Part shown: positions 56,847-63,981 of the stretch, one piece after another | Position numbering within the stretch: the first letter of the stretch is position 1 | Layout of the letters: each line of letters begins with the position of its first letter | Assembly: GCF_011806425.1 (NCBI RefSeq) | Contig: NZ_JAATOV010000005.1 | Coordinates: 270,145-334,144 of the forward strand | Direction: 5' to 3' | Length of the DNA stretch: 64,000 nt | Source of the DNA: Thalassospira lucentensis | GTDB taxonomy: Bacteria > Pseudomonadota > Alphaproteobacteria > Rhodospirillales > Thalassospiraceae | Program-made: the position numbers and the translations under genes | Notes under the pieces: generated by a model | What the model saw: only the letters and a program-made list of their open reading frames with translations | The model's database searches: none | Told to the model about the DNA's origin: nothing

Positions 56847-56986
56847 TTGGTTTTCTGTCTGGTTTTGGCTTTGTACCTCCCGACCCACGTGCAAGAGATC
56901 CTCTCGGTAAGGCAAATTTCGCAAAAAATCACTGTGGTTTATTTTGAATTCATAAAAGATATGCGTGAAATGCATATAAATTATCG

Positions 56987-57015
56987 TTGATGAATGCGGT
57001 GGCCTGATCTATAAG
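56987..57015 (+). promoter_or_regulatory. Predicted sigma-70 promoter of metNIQ
   Basis: TTGATG (-35) and TATAAG (-10) are separated by 17 bp. The predicted start, around 57022, falls just at the first base of the SAM-II aptamer, which supports the call. Confidence 0.6.
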
Positions 57016-57023
57016 GACGTTTC

Positions 57024-57085
57024 GACGCGCCGATTTGCTCCTCAGCTTGCGGGCGCGCTAAAAATGCGGCTAAAGCGAGAGGGCG
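57024..57085 (+). promoter_or_regulatory. SAM-II riboswitch upstream of metNIQ
   Basis: Aligns with the SAM-II aptamer pattern: P1 CGCGC (57026-57030) with GCGCG (57053-57057); conserved GATTT, then CTTGC; then TAAAAATG and GGCTAAAG after P1. A second pseudoknot helix can pair CCTC (57040-57043) with GAGG (57079-57082). The pairing strand GAGAGGG is also the Shine-Dalgarno of the leader peptide. SAM binding would be expected to hide it. Regulates the methionine importer genes. Confidence 0.85.
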
Positions 57086-57088
57086 TAT

Positions 57089-57154
57089 ATGCTCTGTATG
57101 TACGACCGCCTCGGTTTCGCCGCGGCGGTTTTTTTGTATGTACGGAAAGGTTGA
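57089..57154 (+). CDS. Leader peptide inside the metNIQ attenuator
   Basis: A short frame of 21 codons ([21 protein letters not shown], stop TGA). GAGAGGG lies 5 bp before the ATG and overlaps the SAM-II pseudoknot strand. The terminator hairpin is entirely within the reading frame, and the stop lies 5 bp before the metN ATG. Predicted role: its translation keeps the terminator open. No Met-rich run is seen. The long reading of metN from 57064 in another frame also spans this region, so the coding claim rests on the position of the Shine-Dalgarno. Confidence 0.5.
   Translation: MLCMYDRLGFAAAVFLYVRKG
57105..57135 (+). terminator. metNIQ leader terminator (attenuator)
   Basis: ACCGCC-T-CGG pairs with CCG-C-GGCGGT (one mismatch) around TTTCG and is followed by seven T. 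A 10-bp direct repeat TGTATGTACG flanks it on both sides (57095-57104 and 57135-57144). Confidence 0.8.
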
Positions 57155-57159
57155 GACCG

Positions 57160-57978
57160 ATGATCAGGCTCTCGAACGTTCAGAAAACGTATCCTGCCCG
57201 ACGCGGTAGCGAACCCCATAAGGCCCTGCATGGGATCAATCTTGATATTGCAGCGGGCGAAATTGTTGGGGTGATTGGCCGCTCGGGGGCGGGGAAATCA
57301 ACGCTGATCCGTTGCATCAATCTTCTGGAAAATCCAACATCGGGTGCTGTCGTGGTCGATGGCACCGATGTCACGACCTTGCCAAAGCGCGACTTGCCGT
57401 TGTTCCGCCGTCAGCTTGGCATGGTGTTCCAGCACTTTAACCTTCTGTCATCGCGCACGGTTTACGACAATATTGCATTGCCGCTTGAACTGGCTGGTGC
57501 CAGCAAGGCCGAAATCGCCGCTGCTGTTGATCCGTTATTGCCCCTTGTTGGGCTTGATGACAAACGTGATCGCTATCCGGCGGAATTGTCGGGCGGGCAA
57601 AAGCAGCGCGTTGGCATTGCGCGCGCATTGTCGTCCAATCCCAAGGTGTTGCTGTGTGACGAAGTTACCTCTGCCCTTGATCCGGAAACCACCCGTCAAA
57701 TCCTGACATTGCTTAAAGACATCAACAAACGTCTTGGCCTGACCATGGTGGTGATTACCCACGAAATGGCGGTGGTTAAGGCGCTGTGTGACCGTGTTGC
57801 GGTGATGGACGGCGGCGTGATTGTCGAAGAAGGCGAAGTGGCTGGTATCTTTGCCGCCCCCAAACACGCGACGACCAAGTCGCTTTTGGCTGATGAGTTT
57901 ATTGAATTTCGTGCTGGCACCGATGCCAACACTGCAGACCATAACACTGACGACAACTCTAGCCGGCAGGAGGGCTAA
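57160..57978 (+). CDS. metN: Methionine ABC transporter ATPase MetN, short form
   Basis: ATPase of the MetNIQ D/L-methionine importer. The 272-residue product has Walker [10 protein letters not shown] (about 44-52), signature [15 protein letters not shown] (about 146-160), Walker [13 protein letters not shown] (about 166-177) and the switch His in VITHEMAV. It ends shortly after the ATPase domain in an Asp/Asn/Ala-rich tail and lacks the C-terminal NIL/ferredoxin-like domain (about 80 residues) that mediates methionine inhibition in E. coli MetN. ATG at 57160 follows GGAAAGG. metI starts 3 bp downstream. Confidence 0.93.
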   Translation: MIRLSNVQKTYPARRGSEPHKALHGINLDIAAGEIVGVIGRSGAGKSTLIRCINLLENPTSGAVVVDGTDVTTLPKRDLPLFRRQLGMVFQHFNLLSSRTVYDNIALPLELAGASKAEIAAAVDPLLPLVGLDDKRDRYPAELSGGQKQRVGIARALSSNPKVLLCDEVTSALDPETTRQILTLLKDINKRLGLTMVVITHEMAVVKALCDRVAVMDGGVIVEEGEVAGIFAAPKHATTKSLLADEFIEFRAGTDANTADHNTDDNSSRQEG

Positions 57979-57981
57979 TCC

Positions 57982-58641
57982 ATGTTTTCAACTCTCGCAC
58001 CAATCGTGCTGCAGGCGACGTGGGAAACCCTTTATATGGTTGGCGTTTCGCTGTTTTTGGCAACCGCTTTGGGCTTGCCGCTTGGCGTGCTTTTGGCAAC
58101 GTCGGGCCGTGGCGAGCTTCTGGAAGCACCGCTGTTTCAAAAGATCATTGGCCCGATTGTCAATGCGACCCGCTCTGTCCCGTTCATCATTCTGGCGGTG
58201 GCGATCATTCCGTTTACGCGTTTTGTGGTTGGGACATCCATTGGGACGTCGGCTGCGATTGTGCCGCTGACGGTGGCGGCCATTCCGTTTATCGCCCGCA
58301 TCATCGAAGGCGCCATTCGCGAAGTCGATAGTGGCCTGACCGAAGCCGCCCAAGCCATGGGCGCACGCCCGCTTCAGGTGGTGACCAAGGTTCTGCTGCC
58401 AGAAGCATTGCCGGGCATCATTCATGGTCTGACCCTGACGGCGGTGACGCTGATTGGTTATTCAGCCATGGTCGGTGCGGTCGGTGCTGGTGGGCTGGGT
58501 GATCTTGGTATTCGCTATGGATATCAACGCTTTCGCCCGGACGTGATGGCGGTTGTAGTCGTGACCCTGATCGTTGTGGTTCAGGCGGTACAGATGTTTG
58601 GCGACCGGTTGGCGCGCAAAGCCGATAAACGCAACATCTAA
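57982..58641 (+). CDS. metI: Methionine ABC transporter permease MetI
   Basis: Inner-membrane permease of 219 residues with five to six membrane segments. Family motifs: EAAQAMGARPLQVVTKVLLPEALPGIIHGLTLT (coupling region, about 122-154) and VGAVGAGGLGDLGIRYGYQRF (about 167-187). It lies 3 bp after metN with AGGAGGG-type site overlapping the metN end. metQ follows 97 bp downstream. Confidence 0.94.
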   Translation: MFSTLAPIVLQATWETLYMVGVSLFLATALGLPLGVLLATSGRGELLEAPLFQKIIGPIVNATRSVPFIILAVAIIPFTRFVVGTSIGTSAAIVPLTVAAIPFIARIIEGAIREVDSGLTEAAQAMGARPLQVVTKVLLPEALPGIIHGLTLTAVTLIGYSAMVGAVGAGGLGDLGIRYGYQRFRPDVMAVVVVTLIVVVQAVQMFGDRLARKADKRNI

Positions 58642-58738
58642 GCGATCAGCGAAGCCTAAAGACAGATTTTCGCCCCACATTCGAATTTTGAATTCCCGCA
58701 AAATACCAAAGCAAACAAAGCAACCAAGGAGCTTTACA

Positions 58739-59539
58739 ATGCGGTTTTTACTTAAAATGACGGCTGCTGCCGTTCTGATGTCCGCCTTTACCGGTCAGGC
58801 CATCGCCAACGAAAAAATCAAGGTCGCAGTGACCCCGGGCGCCCATGAAGAAGTCATGGAAGAAGTCGCCAAAGTCGCAGCTACCAAGGGTTTGGACATC
58901 GAAATCGTCAGCTTCTCGGATTATGTTATTCCGAACCAGGCGCTTGATGATGGCGATCTGGATGCCAATAGCTTCCAGCACAAACCGTATCTGGATAACC
59001 AGATCAAAGATCGCGGTTATGACCTTTCGGTGGTTGGCTATAACATCCTGACCCCGATGGGCATTTATTCCGATAAAATCAAAAGCCTGGACGAGCTTAA
59101 AGACGGTGCGGAAATCGGCATTCCGAACGATCCGACCAATGGTGGCCGCGCGCTTTTGGTGCTGCAATCCCAGGGCCTGATCAAGGTTGATCCGGATGCG
59201 GGTCTGGTTGTCAGCCCGCTTGATATCATTGAAAACCCGAAAGGTATCAAGTTCGTAGAACTTGACGCGGCACAGCTTCCGCGGTCGCTTGCGGATTTGG
59301 ATGCGTCGGCGATTAACACCAACTACGCGCTGGAAGCCGGTCTGAACCCGATCAAGGATTCAATCGCGATTGAAGGCAATGACAGCCCGTATGCCAACGT
59401 GATTGTCACCCAGACTTCACGTAAAGACGAACCATGGGTCAAGACCCTGGTTGAGTCCTATCACGATGATGCGGTCCGCAAATTCATCGAAACCAAATAC
59501 GAAGGTTCGGTCATTCCGGTCTTCAAAATTTCTGAATAA
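58739..59539 (+). CDS. metQ: Methionine-binding protein MetQ
   Basis: Periplasmic methionine-binding component, 266 residues. A signal peptide ends about AIAN-EKIKV; it has no lipobox Cys, whereas E. coli MetQ is a lipoprotein, so this one may be soluble in the periplasm. NLPA family motifs: VAVTPGAHEEVMEEVAKVA, QALDDGDLDANSFQHKPYLDNQ and GAEIGIPNDPTNGGRALLVL. ATG at 58739 follows AAGGAG; a longer in-frame reading from 58574 is inside metI and rejected. Confidence 0.94.
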   Translation: MRFLLKMTAAAVLMSAFTGQAIANEKIKVAVTPGAHEEVMEEVAKVAATKGLDIEIVSFSDYVIPNQALDDGDLDANSFQHKPYLDNQIKDRGYDLSVVGYNILTPMGIYSDKIKSLDELKDGAEIGIPNDPTNGGRALLVLQSQGLIKVDPDAGLVVSPLDIIENPKGIKFVELDAAQLPRSLADLDASAINTNYALEAGLNPIKDSIAIEGNDSPYANVIVTQTSRKDEPWVKTLVESYHDDAVRKFIETKYEGSVIPVFKISE

Positions 59540-59934
59540 TCAAAGCGATTATTCGTTATTTGTGAAAAATCCCGCCGGGGAAACCTGGCGGGATTTTTTT
59601 TGTGTGTGGGCGGTGGCAGAAGACACCAATTTTAATTGTATGAGGATATGAAATCGGCGTTTTGGGTATCGACAAAAGGCGTCGCTGAAAATGAGGTCAT
59701 CATGCCCCGACGAGGGTGCGGTGAATTTTCAGTTCGGCACTCATTGGTTGCGTCGTTTCGATCAAAACCCCCGATCCAAAATTCCGCTCAATCATGTTTG
59801 CCCCAGCAGATCGTTTTGGCGTACGTCGCCGTGATGCGATTTTGGATGGGGGCGTTGAGTTTGGGGATGTCCGTCACACACGTTTGTCTTGGTTAAGCGT
59901 GTGTGACGGATGGATGTGCGGGATAGGCCCCCGA
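59540..59934. other. Intergenic region after metQ with several inverted repeats
   Basis: 395 bp between metQ and the convergent DUF2339 gene. It holds the metQ terminator (59565-59601) and the inverted repeats listed at 59764-59955. No convincing coding sequence was seen. Confidence 0.5.
59565..59601 (+). terminator. Rho-independent terminator of metNIQ
   Basis: AATCCCGCC pairs perfectly with GGCGGGATT around a 10-nt loop and is followed by seven more T, 26 bp after the metQ stop. Confidence 0.9.
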
Positions 59935-59955
59935 TCAGTCTTGATCGGGGGTTTT
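59764..59955. repeat. Nested inverted repeats at the 3' end of the DUF2339 gene
   Basis: Outer arms AAAACCCCCGATC (59764-59776) and GATCGGGGGTTTT (59943-59955) are a perfect 13-bp inverted repeat. Inside, TCCGTCACACACG (59870-59882) and CGTGTGTGACGGA (59898-59910) form a second perfect 13-bp stem. CCCCCGATCA at 59927-59937 could also pair with TGATCGGGGG at 59942-59951. The right arm lies in the last codons of the DUF2339 gene. Confidence 0.65.
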
Positions 59956-62900
59956 AGGAGCGCTGCCGTCGTTTGGGGCAGCGGTGTTGTTGCTTGAGCC
60001 ATCGACGTTTTTGACGTTTTCGGTGTTTTCGGCGTTCTCGACCTTCTGGGCGTTTTCCGTGTTTTCCGTGTTTTCGGCGTTTTCGCCGTTTTCAGGATTT
60101 TCGGCGCTTTCGTCCTTGGCTTTGGCGCTGTTGTTGTTTTGACGGGCGAGGACTCGTTGATAGAACAACCCGATCCCCATCAGAACGATGCCGAGGCCGA
60201 TAAAGGAAAGCGCACGCCAAATGCCTTCAAGGCCCGACATGTCAAACAAGAACGCCTTGGCGATTGCCAGAAGGACAAAGGCGGCAGAGGCCAGACGCAG
60301 ATGCTGTGACTGGCGCCAGACGCCAAAGGCCAGCAGGGCAATGCCAAACACAAGCCACGCAGCGGAATAGCTGTAAAGTTCGGGCGATGTCCACGGCAGG
60401 TACATGCCGATATAGCCATTGTGGAAAAGATGGCGGATTTCCAAGGTGATGGCCGAAAAGGCCAGTAAGATCGACAGAATACCCGCCAGTAGACGATATT
60501 GTTCAGGCTTGCCCGCCGAGAAACGGGTCGCCAAAAGCCCGGTCAGGATCGCGGGCAAGGCATAGGCCGACAGCAACAAGTTAAAGACCAGCCCGTTTCC
60601 AACAAATTCGTTGGTCAGGAGCGGGTTGAGCAGCACAAGGTTGAGCAGGGCGAGCATAAAGAAGCCAAGATAGCCCAGCCCCAGAATGCAGTTTGCCATC
60701 AGCGGACTGTGAAGCGCGCGGCCCACACGTTGCAACCCAATGGCGGCTGCAAGGGCCAGAAGTGCCTGTAAGCTCCATTCCATCAGGCTATCGGGCAGGG
60801 CATAGAACTGCCCCTGATTGGTGGCGTGATGAAGGATCACCGCACCGGCCGCAAGCGTTGTGAAGATCGCAAGCCCTTCAAAGGCCAGTCTTTCAAAGAC
60901 GCCCTTTGCAAAGATCGATGCGCCAACGGTGCTGTTTTGCGATGCGTGGTTTTCGGCGCGCTTGGCGTTGTTGTCGCCATCGCTATCTTGGGCGTCATGA
61001 CCCACCTGCGGACGCGGGCCCGCCAGACGGTGCAGTTTCCACACACAGGCCCAAAAGGCCAATGCCGGGCCGCCATAGCCCCACAAAAGCGCATTGAAGA
61101 CTGGCGTGGTGCCAAGTTGATCGGCGGGCACTATGGTTGGTTGCCAGAAGATGGTGATCAAAACCAACACACCAAGACCAAGGGCAGTTTTGGCAAGACC
61201 GGGTAGGGGCCAGCGCCCACCGACCCAAATGGTTGCGACCGCAAGGGCCGCCAGACCAAGTGGCAGCCATCCATCGCCCAGCAAAATGAACATGGCGGTG
61301 GCGATCATGCCGATGGTGCCGACACAATAGGTCGCCAAAACCCCATCGCGACCGTGTGCCGATACCGGCATTTTGCGATCAATCATCGCCAAGGCGCCCA
61401 AGAAGCCCGCCGCCATTGCAAGGGCAAAGAAGCCAAAGAACGGATCGACATCAAGGGTTTCACTGCGCCACAGGGCAATCAGGAACAAGCCGATCGGGCC
61501 AGACACCCCGGCAATGGCCATATAGAGGCGTGCTGTGGAAAACAGTGCGCCAGCAAAGCCGCCAAGGGCCAGCAACAGGCCAAAGCCAATCCCGGTTAAC
61601 AGGAAAGATTGCAGATTGGGCAGGACAGAGAATTTATCAATCGCGTCTGTGATGATCGGCTGATCAAACAACAGCGGATCAATCGATAGCGGTATATCCC
61701 AGCCAAGATAGCCGATGATCGCGACGAATGGTGCGGCCAAGGCGACCGGGGCCAAGGCCGGGAAAAAGGCCGCCGTGGCCAGCAACAGGGCCAGCACGAT
61801 CATCATGGTCACGGTAAAGGTCGCGTCATGGCCGCTATGGGGCAAAAGATAGATCACAAGCCAGCCATTCACCGCAATCAGAAGCGCTGATTTCCAGTCA
61901 ATGGCGGGGGCAACCCGTGCCGGATCGCGGGGATGAATACCCACCGCAAAGGCGGCAATTGCCGCGCCCAGAATGGCGATATCATAAAAGGCCAAGGACG
62001 TGCCCATATAATACGGGGCGGCAAGGGCGACGACATGCCCCCACAGGAAGCCGGCAATCGCGGTGGCCATGGCAAACCAATGCCAGCCGCGCAGGCGCGC
62101 GATGCCATAACTGCCGCCGGTAATGATCAAGCCATAAAACACCAGAACCCATGGGGCCGGATCGCTTGATTGCACCATAAACGGCACGATGTAACTTGCC
62201 AAAAGCCCGGTCGATGCCACCAACGGCCCCTGCAACAGGGCAAGGGCCAGCGTGCCAAGGGCAACCAGTGCCAAGAGCACAAAGGTCGTGGCCGGACCGA
62301 TCATGTCATAGAGCATATGCGCAGAGAAAATGGTGGCGAAGGCCGTGGTGGTGCCGGCAAGTGTAAGAACACCGGGGATATAGCCCGCCGCACCGCCGAC
62401 TTTGTCGCCGACCTTTTCATCCGGCTTTTCGCCGTTAGTGTCGGTCGCCGTATTGGCGGCTTTGGTCGGGATCAGGCCCGGTTTACGGCGCAGATATTCG
62501 CCAGCGGCAAAAAGGACGGTCGCAAACAAGGCTGCTAGCAAAATACGGACAAGCGGGCTGATCAGCCCGGCTTCGATGGAGTAATGGACAAGGAAAATAC
62601 CGCCAAGAACCAGCGTGACACCGCCAACCCAAACCGCCCAGCGCGTGCCAAGCCGTTCTTCAAGGCCAATGCCCTTGGCTTTGGCGGCAGGGGATCGGGC
62701 CGGTTGTGATTTTTGCGCCGGTGTCGATGCGCGCGCCGCCTCAACAGCGGGTTGCGGCGGTTCGGCGGGGGGCGTGGCTGGTGCTGGTGCTGGTGCCGGG
62801 GTAACAGGAATGTCCGCCGCACCGGGTGTATCGGTGCTGGTTTGGGCGGGATCCGCATGGGTGTGGGCGGGTGGCGCTTGCGTCGCTGTTTGCGGTTGGC

Positions 62901-63093
62901 TGTTTTGCGCCTCGTTATTTTGGGCGATCAGCTGATGGCGCAGTGATGTTTGGGCCATTTGCAATTGAGCGATTTTGCGGTCAATCGCCGAGAGCTTTTG
63001 CTCAAGCTTCTGTGTTTTGACGAAGGCAATAATGCCCATTATCGCCCCGATAAAAATCATCAGGGAGAAGATACCTGTAAAAATCAGGTCCAT
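59935..63093 (-). CDS. DUF2339 multi-pass membrane protein
   Basis: A very large membrane protein of 1052 residues and function unknown. Layout: one N-terminal membrane segment, a short coiled-coil (residues about 25-55), a Pro/Ala/Thr-rich linker (about 65-135), then the DUF2339 start GLEERLGTRWAVWVGGVTLVLGGIFLVHYSIEAGLISP and more than 20 further membrane segments, and a C-terminal tail of about 60 residues rich in Glu-Asn repeats. ATG at 63093 follows AAAGAGGATC; an upstream ATG at 63111 is less likely. It has no operon partner; the next features on both sides are structured intergenic DNA. Confidence 0.9.
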   Translation of the reverse strand: MDLIFTGIFSLMIFIGAIMGIIAFVKTQKLEQKLSAIDRKIAQLQMAQTSLRHQLIAQNNEAQNSQPQTATQAPPAHTHADPAQTSTDTPGAADIPVTPAPAPAPATPPAEPPQPAVEAARASTPAQKSQPARSPAAKAKGIGLEERLGTRWAVWVGGVTLVLGGIFLVHYSIEAGLISPLVRILLAALFATVLFAAGEYLRRKPGLIPTKAANTATDTNGEKPDEKVGDKVGGAAGYIPGVLTLAGTTTAFATIFSAHMLYDMIGPATTFVLLALVALGTLALALLQGPLVASTGLLASYIVPFMVQSSDPAPWVLVFYGLIITGGSYGIARLRGWHWFAMATAIAGFLWGHVVALAAPYYMGTSLAFYDIAILGAAIAAFAVGIHPRDPARVAPAIDWKSALLIAVNGWLVIYLLPHSGHDATFTVTMMIVLALLLATAAFFPALAPVALAAPFVAIIGYLGWDIPLSIDPLLFDQPIITDAIDKFSVLPNLQSFLLTGIGFGLLLALGGFAGALFSTARLYMAIAGVSGPIGLFLIALWRSETLDVDPFFGFFALAMAAGFLGALAMIDRKMPVSAHGRDGVLATYCVGTIGMIATAMFILLGDGWLPLGLAALAVATIWVGGRWPLPGLAKTALGLGVLVLITIFWQPTIVPADQLGTTPVFNALLWGYGGPALAFWACVWKLHRLAGPRPQVGHDAQDSDGDNNAKRAENHASQNSTVGASIFAKGVFERLAFEGLAIFTTLAAGAVILHHATNQGQFYALPDSLMEWSLQALLALAAAIGLQRVGRALHSPLMANCILGLGYLGFFMLALLNLVLLNPLLTNEFVGNGLVFNLLLSAYALPAILTGLLATRFSAGKPEQYRLLAGILSILLAFSAITLEIRHLFHNGYIGMYLPWTSPELYSYSAAWLVFGIALLAFGVWRQSQHLRLASAAFVLLAIAKAFLFDMSGLEGIWRALSFIGLGIVLMGIGLFYQRVLARQNNNSAKAKDESAENPENGENAENTENTENAQKVENAENTENVKNVDGSSNNTAAPNDGSAPKTPDQD
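60006..60102 (-). repeat. Degenerate 9-bp repeats encoding Glu-Asn-Ala/Thr
   Basis: The 3' end of the DUF2339 gene holds about ten degenerate copies of GAAAACRCC or GAAAACACG, encoding E-N-A/T/G/P triplets (ENGENAENTENTENA, VENAENTENVKN). Unlike the rest of the gene, the stretch is low-complexity and likely to vary in copy number. Confidence 0.8.
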
Positions 63094-63209
63094 ATGATCC
63101 TCTTTGCGCATTGCTCGTGCGGGGCGGTTTTTTTATCCGCCGTGTTTGGCGGGCATTATAACAAGGAAAGTAGAATTGTCTTGGTGTTCCAGACACCTAG
63201 GGCCAGGGC

Positions 63210-63452
63210 CTATTCATTTGGTTCGAATGGTTAAACAGATTTGTGCGGTTGCGGGGAGAAAAACTGTTGGGAAAGAGATGTTTTTCAATGTTTTACGGCG
63301 CACTCGCCCATGCAAATCAGCTTAATCCGAAGGACAGGCGTTATATTTGCAAACTCCGGCGTTAAAACCCTTGTGCGGGGTGCCAACCCGCCCGGCGGGC
63401 TTTTCCTTGGATTTCACAAATATAACGCCTGCCATTCTAATCAAATGAATAG
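63210..63452. repeat. 243-bp foldback element
   Basis: Outer arms CTATTCATTTGGTTCGAATGG (63210-63230) and its inverse at 63432-63452 match 19 of 21. Directly inside the right arm, CAGGCGTTATATTTG (63335-63349) pairs perfectly with 63417-63431, and around CCCGCCCGGCGGG lies a further palindrome. The left half can form a weaker stem (63236-63245 with 63311-63320). The layout, an outer stem plus two inner stems, is like the element at 38658-38965, but the sequences differ. Confidence 0.7.
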
Positions 63453-63598
63453 TTCCTGACCCCAGAAAACCAACCGCAGCAGAAAAATAAGGATCAACAG
63501 CACCGGACATGTCAGCCCAGAATATCTCGGTGATGTGGTTGTTGGGACGTATTGGTGGTGAAGGATGATGTTTTTTGGGGATCGGGTTGGCTGCAGAC

Positions 63599-63717
63599 AA
63601 AAAAAGACAGCCGCATTTTGGGGATGCGGCTGTCAGTTACATGCAGATAAATAATCTGCGGGACACGAGCAAACCCTTGCAAGGACCGAAAGTGAACCGA
63701 AAAATCCCTGCAAGATG
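63599..63717 (-). ncRNA. Candidate small RNA of about 119 nt
   Basis: No usable protein frame. From a predicted start near 63717 the RNA would have three stems: CTTGCAGGGA with TCCTTGCAAG (63705-63714 with 63676-63685, 9 of 10), GCAGAT with ATCTGC (63643-63648 with 63654-63659), and a terminator GACAGCCGCAT with ATGCGGCTGTC (11 bp, 63606-63616 with 63624-63634) followed by seven T. A promoter precedes it (63723-63751). I do not recognise the family; it is not an obvious 6S, tmRNA or SRP RNA. Confidence 0.6.
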
Positions 63718-63722
63718 CCCTT

Positions 63723-63751
63723 ATCATATTAGGTGTGTGCGATTCTGTCAT
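63723..63751 (-). promoter_or_regulatory. Sigma-70 promoter of the candidate small RNA
   Basis: On -, ATGACA (5 of 6 to the -35 consensus) and TATGAT (5 of 6 to the -10) are exactly 17 bp apart. Confidence 0.6.
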
Positions 63752-63899
63752 CCGGCATCACGGGGGTGTTAGAATTTGTCAGAATTCAAAACCTCAGCGA
63801 TCCTTGGGTCAACGCAATACTATTTTGATGGGTGTCGGGCGGCGTGGGGCCGGTTTCCTTGGCGCACGCCTGATATTGGCCGATGCTGGGCGAAAGACA

Positions 63900-63937
63900 C
63901 AACAGCCGCACCGGTTTCCCGGTGCGGCTGTTGTTTT
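63900..63937. terminator. Strong 15-bp hairpin near the right end
   Basis: CAACAGCCGCACCGG pairs perfectly with CCGGTGCGGCTGTTG around TTTC. TTTT follows on +, TGTCTTTC on -. No + gene ends here; on - it could end a transcript that comes from beyond the window, such as an rRNA operon. Confidence 0.7.
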
Positions 63938-63981
63938 AGGTCTTGGTCTGGCGCGTTAAGCGAAGCGTCGCTTAGAACGGC

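Larger units (their letters stand above)
56847..57159. other. metNIQ leader region
   Basis: 313 bp between holC and metN. The first 140 bp are AT-rich without features. From 56987 it holds a sigma-70-like promoter, a SAM-II aptamer, a 21-codon leader peptide and a terminator, listed separately. Transcription is predicted to start near 57022. Confidence 0.8.

Noticed and set aside
57064..57159. N-terminal extension of MetN from 57064
   Set aside because: The extension would be encoded by the riboswitch and the terminator; the ATG at 57160 has a good GGAAAGG and gives the family N-terminus.
58574..58738. 55-residue N-terminal extension of MetQ
   Set aside because: It lies within the metI coding region and would bury the signal peptide; ATG at 58739 has AAGGAG.
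59636..59896. 86-codon open frame on + after metQ
   Set aside because: It crosses the inverted repeats, has no ribosome binding site and no recognisable sequence.
63512..63751. 79-codon open frame on -
   Set aside because: It runs through the promoter, all stems and the terminator of the candidate small RNA, and has no ribosome binding site.
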